From an uncultured Anaerolineae bacterium (GTDB lineage Bacteria; Chloroflexota; Anaerolineae; Promineifilales; Promineifilaceae), in contig CALEAD010000012.1 of assembly GCA_937943625.1 (NCBI GenBank), forward strand, positions 20,439-84,438: DNA of 64,000 nucleotides, in the 5' to 3' direction. A program made the translations under genes and the position numbers. This document shows, one piece after another, positions 1-8,031 of the stretch (position 1 is the stretch's first letter; the number at the start of each line of letters is the position of its first letter). The notes beneath the pieces were generated by a model. That model was given only the letters and a program-made list of their open reading frames with translations, was not told the origin of the DNA and searched no databases.

Positions 1-2
1 GT

Positions 3-1880
3 GCGCACCAACGGCTAGCCTCGGTGTACAAGCGCCAGGGGGCCACGCGCAACGCTATCCGCGAATATCTGGCGATTGCGCACATTTTGCAGCTGGAGGG
101 AGAACGAGAAAAGGCGCTGCAAGCAGCGCAACTGGCGCTGCAATTAGACCCGCGCAACGCGGAGGTGCTGACGGCAATTGAGTTGATTAAACAGGGCGAG
201 GAGTTATTCAAGGGGGAAGGGGTGCCCCAGTCTGGCGCTGTATTGGGCATGGGCGAAGCGGTACGCCGCGCCACGCTGGCCCTGGGGGAGCGGGAATGGC
301 CAGAAAAACAGGAAGTGGAAACGGCCGTGCCTGTGCAAAAAGCGCGCGACACCGCCATGAAACAACTGGCCGAGCGCCTCTTTGCCGAGGACAGCGGCGT
401 GGGCGATGCTCTGCTGGCCAAAGCGCTTGACTACCAGCGACGTAACCTGATCAATGAAGCCATCAGCGCCTATGAAAAAGCCATTGCTTCTGGTATCAAC
501 TCTCCCGCCGCCCACTTTAACCTAGGGCTGCTCTATCAAGACAAACTGCGCTTCGAGGACGCTATTCGCGAGTTTGAAATTGCCGTTCAAGACCCAGAGT
601 ATCGTCTGGCCAGCCACTTTTCCCTGGGCGAGTCACATCGTGCGCGCGGTCGGATTGAGCAAGCCATCCAGCACTTCATCTCCGTGCTGCAAATTGTGGA
701 TATGGCAACCGTGCAGCACGGGCAGGCCGACCGCCTGATCCAGCTTTACGAAAATCTATACGACAGCCTGATCACCCAGGGAGAGCGCGATCAGGCTACT
801 GCGTTTGCCAACTCTCTGGTGGAATTCTTAAGCCAGAAAGGATGGGAAGACAAAGTTAAAGAAGCGCGCGCCCGCCTGGATGCCATCTCTAACACCGGCA
901 TCATGATTCTCGGTGACGTCATGACCGCTGGTTCGGCCCAGGTCTTGGAATCGCTCTATTTGAGCCAGGAGCATACGCGCCGGGGGATGTACAACACGGC
1001 TATCGAGGAGACATACCGCGCCATTCAGTTGGCGCCAGAGTACATGCCGGCACATATCCAGCTTGGCGACATTTTGGCCCAACAGGGACGCATAGATGCC
1101 GCAGCGGTAAAGTTCGCTACCATTGCCAACACCTACATGGCGCGGGGCGACATCAATGGCGCCATTGCCTCTTATGAAAAAGTTGTAGACCTGAATCCGC
1201 TTGACCTTTCCATTCGCGGACGCCTGATTAACTTGCTGCGGCAGCAAGGCAACATAGAAGCAGCGCTGGGGCATTACCTGGCGATGGGCGATGCGTATTA
1301 TCAACTGGCACAGGTGGAACGTGCCCGATCTACGTACCAGGAAGCGTTGCAGTTAACGACGCAAAGTGGGTTAGGCCAGAGCTGGCGCGTGCGCTTTTTG
1401 CGCCTGATTGCCGATATTGACATGCAGCACTTTAACTGGAAGCAGGCACTGGTTGCTTTTAAGGAGCTGCGCGAGCTGGAACCCGCCGATGAGCGCACGG
1501 CCATTACCCTGGTGGATTTGTACTATAAAGTGGGCCAGCCCAACAATGCCGTGCGTGCATTGGATAGCTACCTGGTACAGTTGGTGCGCAGCGGGCGTGG
1601 GGCAAAAGTGGTTGGCATTTTGGAAGATATAGTTCAGCAGCGGCCGGGTGACGAGCAGTTGGTGGATCGGTTGGTGCGCCTGTATGTGCAGCAGGGGCGC
1701 AAGGCTGATGCTGTGAATTTGCTCGACAAGTTGGGGGAGACGCTGCTGGAGGCGGGCGAACTTCAGGAAGCGGTAGCCGCGATTGAGAAGATTGTGGCGC
1801 TGAATCCGCCGAATGTCTCTAGCTATCGCCAGCTTTTGGCGCAGCTAAAGGGGCAGGTTGGCAAAGGACGTCAAGGTTGA
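3..1880 (+). CDS. Tetratricopeptide repeat protein, 5' end outside the window
   Basis: The reading frame is open from the first bases, so the gene very likely starts before the window; a GTG at 24 is the first start codon inside it. About 625 residues are visible. They are built of helical TPR units such as LNEAISAYEKAI, FEDAIREFEIAV, IDAAAVKFATIA, INGAIASYEKVV and LQEAVAAIEKIV, which normally form a superhelical protein-protein scaffold. I see no enzymatic domain, signal peptide or membrane segment in the visible part. The last 23 bases overlap the start of the diadenylate cyclase gene, so the two are probably co-transcribed. A scaffold or regulatory role is an inference; the partner is unknown. 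Confidence 0.8.
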   Translation, partial: AHQRLASVYKRQGATRNAIREYLAIAHILQLEGEREKALQAAQLALQLDPRNAEVLTAIELIKQGEELFKGEGVPQSGAVLGMGEAVRRATLALGEREWPEKQEVETAVPVQKARDTAMKQLAERLFAEDSGVGDALLAKALDYQRRNLINEAISAYEKAIASGINSPAAHFNLGLLYQDKLRFEDAIREFEIAVQDPEYRLASHFSLGESHRARGRIEQAIQHFISVLQIVDMATVQHGQADRLIQLYENLYDSLITQGERDQATAFANSLVEFLSQKGWEDKVKEARARLDAISNTGIMILGDVMTAGSAQVLESLYLSQEHTRRGMYNTAIEETYRAIQLAPEYMPAHIQLGDILAQQGRIDAAAVKFATIANTYMARGDINGAIASYEKVVDLNPLDLSIRGRLINLLRQQGNIEAALGHYLAMGDAYYQLAQVERARSTYQEALQLTTQSGLGQSWRVRFLRLIADIDMQHFNWKQALVAFKELRELEPADERTAITLVDLYYKVGQPNNAVRALDSYLVQLVRSGRGAKVVGILEDIVQQRPGDEQLVDRLVRLYVQQGRKADAVNLLDKLGETLLEAGELQEAVAAIEKIVALNPPNVSSYRQLLAQLKGQVGKGRQG

Positions 1881-2715
1881 TGGGACGCGGCCGGCTTTGG
1901 GTGGAAAAGCTGTGGTAGAGACCTTTTTGGAATCGGTTGCCCGGCTAGACATGGGGCTTACAGATGTATTGGATATTGGCCTGGTAACGGCCGTTATCTA
2001 TATCCTGCTGCTGCTAATTCGCGGCACGCGCGCGGTGCAGGTGCTGCGTGGCCTGATTTTTCTGGCGCTGGTCGTTTTCTTTCTGGCCAATACCTTTAAC
2101 CTGCCTGCCTTTAGCTGGCTGGTGAGTAACAGTATCCCGGCGCTGCTGGTGGCTGTACCCGTCATCTTTCAGCCAGAGCTGCGCCGTGCGCTGGAGCAGC
2201 TTGGCCACACCACAGCGCGCATTAATCTCTTTCGTCGCCAGCAGCAAAATCCGGTGATTACGGCCGTCAAGGAAGCCAGCCTGCGCCTCTCCCAGCGTCG
2301 CCATGGGGCGCTGATCATTTTTGAGCAAGAAACGGGGCTGCAGGAGTATGTGGACACGGGTGTAATTTTGGATGCGGCCGTTTCCGTAGAGCTGCTGCTC
2401 ACCATTTTTAACAAACATACAGAGCTGCATGATGGTGGGGTGATTATTCGCGGCGAGCGCATTGCCGCGGCGGCCTGTGTCATGCCCCTTTCTACCAGCA
2501 GCCTGTCCGACAGCCAGATGGGTCTGCGTCATCGCGCCGGCCTGGGCATTAGTGAGGTGAGTGACGCCGTGGTGCTCATTATTTCCGAGGAAACGGGACA
2601 GGCTTCAATTGCACACAACGGCCGTATCATTCGTCGCCAGGACATCAATCGAATTGACGCGATTCTGCATGCCTTCATGCAAAATCGCAGTGGTCGCCGC
2701 GGAGATACTCCATAA
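1858..2715 (+). CDS. cdaA: Membrane diadenylate cyclase (CdaA/DisA_N family)
   Basis: Makes the second messenger c-di-AMP from two ATP. The 285-residue frame has about three N-terminal membrane segments (residues 38-105) followed by the DisA_N catalytic domain. The signature is visible as DGGVIIRGERI from about residue 192 (usual form DGAVII) and GLRHRAGLG at about 222, followed by VVLIISEETGQ. The TTG at 1858 is the longest start and overlaps the TPR gene; an ATG at 1951 (residue 32) is an alternative that keeps the membrane segments. The stop overlaps the start of the YbbR gene (TAATG), the classic cdaA-cdaR arrangement, so translational coupling is likely. The Gly in place of the usual Ala in the DGA motif is conservative. 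Confidence 0.9.
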   Translation: MAKDVKVDGTRPALGGKAVVETFLESVARLDMGLTDVLDIGLVTAVIYILLLLIRGTRAVQVLRGLIFLALVVFFLANTFNLPAFSWLVSNSIPALLVAVPVIFQPELRRALEQLGHTTARINLFRRQQQNPVITAVKEASLRLSQRRHGALIIFEQETGLQEYVDTGVILDAAVSVELLLTIFNKHTELHDGGVIIRGERIAAAACVMPLSTSSLSDSQMGLRHRAGLGISEVSDAVVLIISEETGQASIAHNGRIIRRQDINRIDAILHAFMQNRSGRRGDTP

Positions 2716-4085
2716 TGCGTTTCCTCAGCCGCATCCTGGGCAACCTGTTCACCTTCCTGCTTGCGTTAACCCTGGCCGTCATCATCTGGTACAACGCGGT
2801 GCAGGCAGAAGATCCCTTGCGCACCCAATTCCTGCAAATTCCCATTGAGGTGATTGGTCGGCCAGACAACACCATTTTGCTCAGCCCAAATGCCCCCCAG
2901 TCTGTGCAAATTGTTTTCCAGGGGCCGCTTTCCCTGGTTGCCAATCTGCGCGACCAAAATTTCTCTGCTACGCTTGACCTCAGCCAGGTACCCTTTGGCG
3001 AAGAGACGCTGGTTCCTGTGCGCGTACAGGCCGACAACCCCAGGGTAAACCTGCTTTCCCAGTCACCAGAGCAGCTGTTGGTGCTGTTGGAGCAGACCGT
3101 CTCGCGCGCCATTCCCGTAGAACTTGATCTGCGCGGCAGCGTGGCGATTGGCTACACCCAGGGAGAACCACTGATTGATCCCCCTACAATTATCGTTTCG
3201 GGCATTGCCACCCAGGTAGAGGCGTTGGAAACAGCGCGCGTCACCGTCTTTTTGAGTAACGACCGCGAAACAGTGCGCCGTATGCCGCAGCCCATCTTCT
3301 ATAACCGCCAGGGGCGTGTGGCCAGCGTCAGCGGGCTGGAGCTAAGTACGGAACTGGTGGAGGTGACTATTCCCATTCGCGAATCAGAGGGGTACGCGGA
3401 AAAGATTATCAACGTCAACCTGGTTGGCGAGCCAGCTCCAGGTTATCGCGTCGTAGGTGTAGAGGTAGAACCCCCTACCATTCTGTTGCAGGGTCGCCCT
3501 ACGTTGCTTAGCAATCTGCCCTGGGTAAGCACAGAACCGATTGACGTGACGGGGCTGACGGAATCGTTTCGGCCGCAGGTGGCGCTGAGTCTGCCACAGG
3601 GAGTTACGCTGGCGGAAATAGATGAGATTTTTGTGCAGATTACGATTGAACCGTTCCGCACGACGAGTATCTTCAACCGCGTGCCGCAGCTTCAGGGGTT
3701 GGGCAGGGGGTTGTTGGCAGAGCTGAACGTGGAGACAGTGCGCGTGGTGCTTTTTGGCCCGCTGCCTGTGCTGAATGCGCTGATAGAGGAAGAGGTGTCG
3801 GTGACGCTGGATTTGTTTGGCCTGGGGCCAGGCACCTATAACCTGGAGCCGGACGTGAATTTCCCGGAACAGCGCGGCATTGAGCTGCGTTCGGTTCAGC
3901 CCGCGATGGTTACTGTACGCATTACGCGCGATGTAACTGCCACTACTGCGGCGCCCGATACGGCCGTTATCCCCATTACCTTCACCACGGCCGGCACGCC
4001 TGCCCCGGCTGTGCAGATGCTGATAGGTGTGCATGAGCAAACGGCCGTTTTTCTCGCCCCACGCCGCCTCGCAGAGTACCATTAG
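2715..4085 (+). CDS. cdaR: YbbR-domain protein, CdaR-like regulator of diadenylate cyclase
   Basis: A 456-residue protein with one N-terminal membrane segment (residues about 8-28, LFTFLLALTLAVIIWYNAV) and an extracytoplasmic part made of repeated YbbR beta-domains. Recurrent patterns of the type VxVxLxG and LPxGVxL are visible. In Firmicutes CdaR binds CdaA and tunes c-di-AMP synthesis; the direct overlap with cdaA here supports the same role. The usual third partner glmM is not next; der follows instead. The C-terminal tail is rich in Thr/Ala/Pro (about residues 412-435), partly because it contains copies of the genome-wide ACGGCCGT palindrome. The annotated end lies just before the likely der start at 4090. 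Confidence 0.82.
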   Translation: MRFLSRILGNLFTFLLALTLAVIIWYNAVQAEDPLRTQFLQIPIEVIGRPDNTILLSPNAPQSVQIVFQGPLSLVANLRDQNFSATLDLSQVPFGEETLVPVRVQADNPRVNLLSQSPEQLLVLLEQTVSRAIPVELDLRGSVAIGYTQGEPLIDPPTIIVSGIATQVEALETARVTVFLSNDRETVRRMPQPIFYNRQGRVASVSGLELSTELVEVTIPIRESEGYAEKIINVNLVGEPAPGYRVVGVEVEPPTILLQGRPTLLSNLPWVSTEPIDVTGLTESFRPQVALSLPQGVTLAEIDEIFVQITIEPFRTTSIFNRVPQLQGLGRGLLAELNVETVRVVLFGPLPVLNALIEEEVSVTLDLFGLGPGTYNLEPDVNFPEQRGIELRSVQPAMVTVRITRDVTATTAAPDTAVIPITFTTAGTPAPAVQMLIGVHEQTAVFLAPRRLAEYH

Positions 4086-4089
4086 CATC

Positions 4090-5466
4090 ATGAGAGAAAA
4101 ACCGCTTGTGGCCCTGGTTGGCCGCCCTAATGTTGGTAAATCCACCCTTTTCAACCGCCTGGTTGGGCGTCGGTTAGCCGTTGTTTCCGAAGTTGCCGGA
4201 ACCACGCGCGACCGGCTTTACGCCGAAGCCGAATGGATTGGGTACACCTTTACCGTTGTAGACACCGGCGGCATTGAAGTAGAAGAGGGGCGCAACACCG
4301 CGCCGCTTTCCGAAGATTCCGAGCGCTTTTTGCCCCTCATTCGCCAACAGGCGCGCATCGCCATCCAGGATGCCGACGTCATTGTTCAGGTAGTAGATGG
4401 GCAGGTTGGTATTACTGCCGCCGACCGCGAAGTCGCCGACATTTTGCGGCAATCGCGCAAACCCACCATCATTGCCGCCAACAAGCTAGAATCTACCCGC
4501 CTGTGGGACACCGTCTACGAGTTTTATGAGTTGGCGCTGGGCGAAGTCTTCCCCGTTTCGGCGCTACACGGTTCCGGCGTTGGCGATTTGCTGGACGCCA
4601 TTGTGGCGGCACTGCCGCACCTGGCAGAGGCCGATGCGGAAGAGGAAGAAGAAAGCATCCGCGTGGCGTTGTTGGGCCGCCCCAACGTGGGCAAATCCAC
4701 TTTGCTCAACCGCCTGCTGGGCGAAGAGCGCGCCATTGTCAGCCCTATTGCCGGCACCACCCGCGACGCCATAGACAGCAAGCTGAAATGGCATGGGCAG
4801 ATGTTCACCCTGGTAGATACGGCCGGTATTCGGCGGCGCGGCAAAATAGACCCCGGCGTGGAGAAATACAGCGTGTTGCGCAGCATCAAGGCGCTTGATC
4901 GTGCCGACGTTGCCTTGCTGCTCATAGATGGCGTAGAAGGGGTAACGGCGCAAGATACGCACATCGCCGGCATGTTGGCTGAGGAGGATGCGGGCATCAT
5001 TGTACTGGTGAATAAATGGGATGCGGTTGAGAAAGATACGCACACGCTGCACGAATACGAAGCAAAAATTCGCCAGGAGCTAAACTTTATGCCTTACGTG
5101 CCCGTCCTCTTCATTTCCGCAGAGACGGGGCAGCGAGTGCACAAAATTTTGCCAGAGGTGGTGGCAGTTAATGAGTTTCGTCACCTGCGCATTTCAACTG
5201 GTCAGCTTAATAAGCTGCTGCGCGACGCGATTACGCGCCACCCTCCGCCCAACCGCGGCGGCGTGCGCGTGAAGTTTTTCTACGCCACACAGGTGGCCGT
5301 TACCCCACCCACGTTTGTCTTTTTTGTGAATAAACCAGATTGGGTGCACTTTGGCTACCAGCGTTTTTTGGAGAATCGGCTGCGAGAGGAGTTTGAATTT
5401 CGTGGCACGCCTATCCGGCTGCTCTTCCGCGCGCGCAGTGAAGATCGCTTTGGCAGTGTGGATTAA
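4090..5466 (+). CDS. der: Ribosome biogenesis GTPase Der (EngA)
   Basis: A two-GTPase-domain protein of 458 residues, needed for 50S subunit maturation in other bacteria. Domain 1 has GRPNVGKST (residue 12) and DTGG; domain 2 has GRPNVGKST, DTAGIRRRG and NKWD, followed by the KH-like C-terminal domain (NRGGVRVKFFYATQV). I chose the ATG at 4090, which gives the canonical MREKPLVALVG start; a longer frame from 4027 would overlap cdaR and add 21 unlikely residues. The G4 motif of domain 1 reads NKLE, where Der usually has NKxD, which could weaken guanine specificity of that domain. It follows cdaR by 4 bp, so it probably belongs to the same transcription unit. Confidence 0.95.
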   Translation: MREKPLVALVGRPNVGKSTLFNRLVGRRLAVVSEVAGTTRDRLYAEAEWIGYTFTVVDTGGIEVEEGRNTAPLSEDSERFLPLIRQQARIAIQDADVIVQVVDGQVGITAADREVADILRQSRKPTIIAANKLESTRLWDTVYEFYELALGEVFPVSALHGSGVGDLLDAIVAALPHLAEADAEEEEESIRVALLGRPNVGKSTLLNRLLGEERAIVSPIAGTTRDAIDSKLKWHGQMFTLVDTAGIRRRGKIDPGVEKYSVLRSIKALDRADVALLLIDGVEGVTAQDTHIAGMLAEEDAGIIVLVNKWDAVEKDTHTLHEYEAKIRQELNFMPYVPVLFISAETGQRVHKILPEVVAVNEFRHLRISTGQLNKLLRDAITRHPPPNRGGVRVKFFYATQVAVTPPTFVFFVNKPDWVHFGYQRFLENRLREEFEFRGTPIRLLFRARSEDRFGSVD

Positions 5467-5531
5467 AGGCTGTGTACCGTGAGTTATTTATGGCAGATCA
5501 GGTGTGGCTCACGCTTTCTGGAAACGGCGGC

Positions 5532-5730
5532 TTTTTGACCACCGACGACTGACCGCAGACCGCCAGACTGAAGGCAAATTGCAACCGAATGTTCGCGGGC
5601 GGCGGTCAAATTGATAAAGATCACTGGTTGTTTTTGCTGGCTGCCAGTGCAGCGCGTTTACCAATTTGTGTTACGTCGCCAGAGGTCAGCACAAATTTTG
5701 CCAGATTCCAGAAGATCATCTGAACCATGC
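5532..5730. repeat. Composite spacer element: foldback heptads, CAGAGGTC block, TGAACCATGC end
   Basis: The 270-bp spacer between der and the convergent response-regulator gene holds only repeats. From 5535 there is a heptad arm (TTTGACCACCGACG...), mirrored near 5610 by GGCGGTCAAATT. It is followed by a block at 5634-5711 that is shared with 63294-63374 (CAGAGGTCAGCACAAATTTT and GCCAGATTCCAG). The element ends with TGAACCATGC at 5721-5730, the same terminus as the foldback elements at 14838 and 57309. Confidence 0.7.
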
Positions 5731-5736
5731 CGGAAG

Positions 5737-6429
5737 CTATGATATCTGTTCCAGGCGGGATGCGAGCAGTTTGAGTTTGGCCCAGCGCTGGTTCAGGGCG
5801 TAGATCATGGCCAGGGCGGTGAGCAGGCGGGGTTCGCAGTGTGGGTCTTGCGCCAGAATTTCGAGCACTTGCATGGCTTTTTCGTCGGTGCGGCGCGTGC
5901 GCAGGTATTCGTTGGCCAGTTCGGCGAGGAAGTAGTCACGCTGCTGACGCAATTGGACGGTTTCGTTGGTGACAGGAGCGGGCGCAGCAACGGCCGTTGC
6001 CGATGACGTGGCCGCAATGGCTGCCCGTATCTGTACCAGGTTGCGATTCCAGGTATGGTGGATGGTTTCCGTTAGCTGGTCTGCGGTAAAGGGTTTGGTG
6101 AGATAGCCCCGCGCGCCCGCGGCAATGGCCTCCACCAGCGTTTGCGTGTCTCGCTCGGCCGACAGGACAATGCACACCAGCAACGGGTTTTCTTCCATCA
6201 TGATGCGGATGGCCTGTATGCCGTTCATTTGCGGCATGTTTACGTCTATGAGGGCAATGTCGGGCTTGTGTTGCCGCGCCAGTTCGACTGCTTCACGGCC
6301 GTTTTTGGCAATGGCCACAATCTCAGCTTCTGGCAGCAGCGAAAGCATCAGGCGCGTGCTGCGCCGTGTTTCGGTCACATCGTCGGCAATGAGAAAGCGC
6401 AGGTGTGAAGGGGTATTCGGGTAAGCCAT
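5737..6429 (-). CDS. Response regulator: CheY-like receiver with helical C-terminal domain
   Basis: A 230-residue protein. The receiver domain occupies residues about 8-125, with the acidic pair in FLIADDVTE, the phospho-acceptor Asp in DIALIDVNMPQMNG, and the conserved Lys in LTKPF. Residues about 130-160 form an Ala/Pro/Thr linker, and the C-terminal 70 residues are helical (RQQRDYFLAELANEYLRTRR) without a recognised DNA-binding domain. It may act through protein contacts. No histidine kinase lies next to it, so it is an orphan; the kinase at 60107 is a possible but unproven partner. A weak AGGAAAA sits upstream of the ATG. The gene converges with der across a repeat-filled spacer. Confidence 0.85.
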   Translation of the reverse strand: MAYPNTPSHLRFLIADDVTETRRSTRLMLSLLPEAEIVAIAKNGREAVELARQHKPDIALIDVNMPQMNGIQAIRIMMEENPLLVCIVLSAERDTQTLVEAIAAGARGYLTKPFTADQLTETIHHTWNRNLVQIRAAIAATSSATAVAAPAPVTNETVQLRQQRDYFLAELANEYLRTRRTDEKAMQVLEILAQDPHCEPRLLTALAMIYALNQRWAKLKLLASRLEQIS

Positions 6430-6610
6430 AAGAAGGTTTTCCTATACGCACTTCTTAACAGCCTGCCGAAAAAGAGTATCATAGAACTGGTTGTCACATT
6501 TTCGGGCAGCTTGCTGGCGAGCGGCGAATTGGGTTAGTATCATTCCTCATTATATACAATTCTTTGCTAAAAGGAGAACCCGCAACTTTTACCCCTACGC
6601 GCGTGTATGT

Positions 6611-6638
6611 GGAGCGCGAGCAGCCTTGCTCGCGCTCC
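6611..6638. terminator. Perfect 12-bp stem, 4-nt loop
   Basis: GGAGCGCGAGCA at 6611-6622 pairs perfectly with TGCTCGCGCTCC at 6627-6638 around a 4-base loop. It lies just beyond the stop of the minus-strand MBL fragment and downstream of nothing on the plus strand. There is no strong T-run on either side, so it is a structure-type terminator or a decayed one. Confidence 0.5.
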
Positions 6639-6650
6639 GTTTGTGGCAGG

Positions 6651-6938
6651 TTATGCCAGCGGCTGCCAGACGCGCCCGGCATCGGTGGCCACAATGCGGC
6701 CGAACACGGTGCCGGAAAAGTGATTGACGGCTACCAGCGTGTCTGGCTGCATTAGCTCCGCATACAGCGCGTCGCGGGTGGCGCGCGCCTGTGCTGGGTC
6801 AATGCCAAAGGCGACGCTCCAGTCGGGTTCGCTGATTTGCATTGTGCCGTGCAGCACGTCGGCCAATAGAAACAGGCGCTGCCCGGCTGTCTCTAGCAGA
6901 TGAATTCGGGCTGGCAGATCTAAATAAGGCGGGATCAT
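6651..6938 (-). pseudogene. C-terminal fragment of an MBL-fold metallo-hydrolase
   Basis: The 95 codons resemble only the last third of metallo-beta-lactamase-fold hydrolases. The visible features are a metal-ligand Asp segment (LFLLADVLHG), the DWSVAFGIDPAQARATR helix and the late His segment VAVNHFSG. The HxHxDH motif and the rest of the zinc site are absent, and nothing upstream supplies them: the preceding minus-strand gene is an unrelated nucleotidyltransferase whose TGA overlaps this ATG. It is therefore best read as a truncated remnant left by a deletion. If translated it could not hold a complete active site. Confidence 0.65.
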
Positions 6939-7315
6939 ACAGGTACCCCATCCTGTTCGATAGCAGCTACAAGCGAGGGGCGTGCTGTGTTGACGTCCAC
7001 CAGATTAACCGGAATCTCCGTGGGCAAATCCATAACAACCCCAATAGCGCGAAAAGTATCTTCCGGGGCCAACCCCCACACGGCAATATCTATATCAGAC
7101 CAGCGAGTAAAACCAGTTTCACGTGCCAGTGAACCAAAAACAACAACTCGAGTAACGCCAAATTCTTTACGCAACAAATCGGCCGTCTGCCGGGCAATCT
7201 GCCACGCTTTTTGACGGCGTTGGCTAACTTCAGCCGCTGCCTGCGCCTGTCGTTTTAAGGCTGTTGCCCGATAACGGGCAATTTTTTCGGGGGAAAGATC
7301 GGCTTGTATTGTCAT
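6935..7315 (-). CDS. MNT-type minimal nucleotidyltransferase domain protein
   Basis: A 126-residue protein with the pol-beta nucleotidyltransferase signature: VVVFGSLARE followed about 10 residues later by SDIDIAVWG (GSx10DxD). A Lys/Arg/Gln-rich helix precedes it. Such MNT proteins often act as antitoxins that AMPylate a HEPN toxin, but no HEPN gene is adjacent, so this copy is an orphan or has lost its partner. I chose the ATG at 7315 because GGAG lies about 8 bases upstream; an ATG at 7336 would add seven residues. Its stop overlaps the start codon of the MBL fragment. It lies in a patch of eroded genes, which fits a decayed defence or toxin-antitoxin locus. Confidence 0.7.
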   Translation of the reverse strand: MTIQADLSPEKIARYRATALKRQAQAAAEVSQRRQKAWQIARQTADLLRKEFGVTRVVVFGSLARETGFTRWSDIDIAVWGLAPEDTFRAIGVVMDLPTEIPVNLVDVNTARPSLVAAIEQDGVPV

Positions 7316-7388
7316 CTTATGCTCCGTCGCAAGCATTTAGCTTCTGAAAAGTGCATTTCGCTAAATTGCACGGCCGTCTCCTTTCCTG

Positions 7389-7550
7389 CTAATGCAATCC
7401 TGCCAGAGTACGCGCCAATTTACGGGCAGCTCTCTCACAGTAGGCCTTTACATCCTTCCAATCAACCTCATAGTACATACGTAGCATGGGCTGCTGTTCC
7501 GCATCCTCAAAAAACATCACCACTCTCAGATCTGTTCCTGCATTCATCAT
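7389..7550 (-). CDS. Small hypothetical protein, 53 residues
   Basis: An open frame of 53 codons starting with two ATGs (7548-7550 and 7545-7547) and ending in TAG at 7389. The product is acidic-then-basic, with a segment LRMYYEVDWKDVKAYCERAA and a basic helical C-terminus (RKLARTLAGL). I do not recognise it. It sits between the orphan nucleotidyltransferase and the dndC fragment, so it may itself be the end of a larger decayed gene. No convincing Shine-Dalgarno sequence precedes it. Confidence 0.35.
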   Translation of the reverse strand: MMNAGTDLRVVMFFEDAEQQPMLRMYYEVDWKDVKAYCERAARKLARTLAGLH

Positions 7551-7592
7551 CGTCCGATTTTATCACCAGTAGGGGGATTGGCAGGGATGTGT

Positions 7593-7937
7593 TCAGCAAT
7601 TGTTCCGTACTGGGGAAAGTTTGTGTGCCGTCAGGTTTAAGCCTTGTATGGCCGCTGCCTCGTTCATCAGGCGAATGCTGGCATGGATACGATCCACAAT
7701 GACAGGGGTTTCTACTTTCGTGTCTGTGGAGATGACATAAATTGGTTTGGTGCGCTGTTCTGGCGGCAATTCGTGCAAGGCATACCAGCAGAGTTGCAGC
7801 GCGGTCGTGCTATCCTTTCCGCCAGAGTGCCCAATGACCCAAGGGTAAGGATATTGCAGATAGGTCTGGCCAATAGCCTCATGAAGTTCCGGTAATCGCC
7901 CTAATACAGATTTTTCGGCAGAAATTGTCACACTCAC
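7593..7937 (-). pseudogene. dndC: N-terminal fragment of DndC (DNA phosphorothioation, PAPS-reductase-like)
   Basis: The 114-codon frame begins with a GTG and carries the ATP-pyrophosphatase P-loop SGGKDSTTALQL at about residues 38-49, preceded by PWVIGH. It continues with the DndC-like stretch KPIYVISTDTKVETPVIVD, then stops after about 110 residues. Complete DndC proteins are several times longer and carry iron-sulfur cysteines that are missing here. Neither the rest of dndC nor dndB, dndD or dndE is present. The natural reading is a relic of a DNA phosphorothioate modification cluster lost by deletion just after position 7593. Confidence 0.7.
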
Positions 7938-8031
7938 GTCCTGGTTTTCCGTGTGATGGGTGCGCTTAGAAACAAATGTTGATTATCGTATTGTAAGAAT
8001 ACAACAATATCACGCCGTTTTCCAGCAGAAA

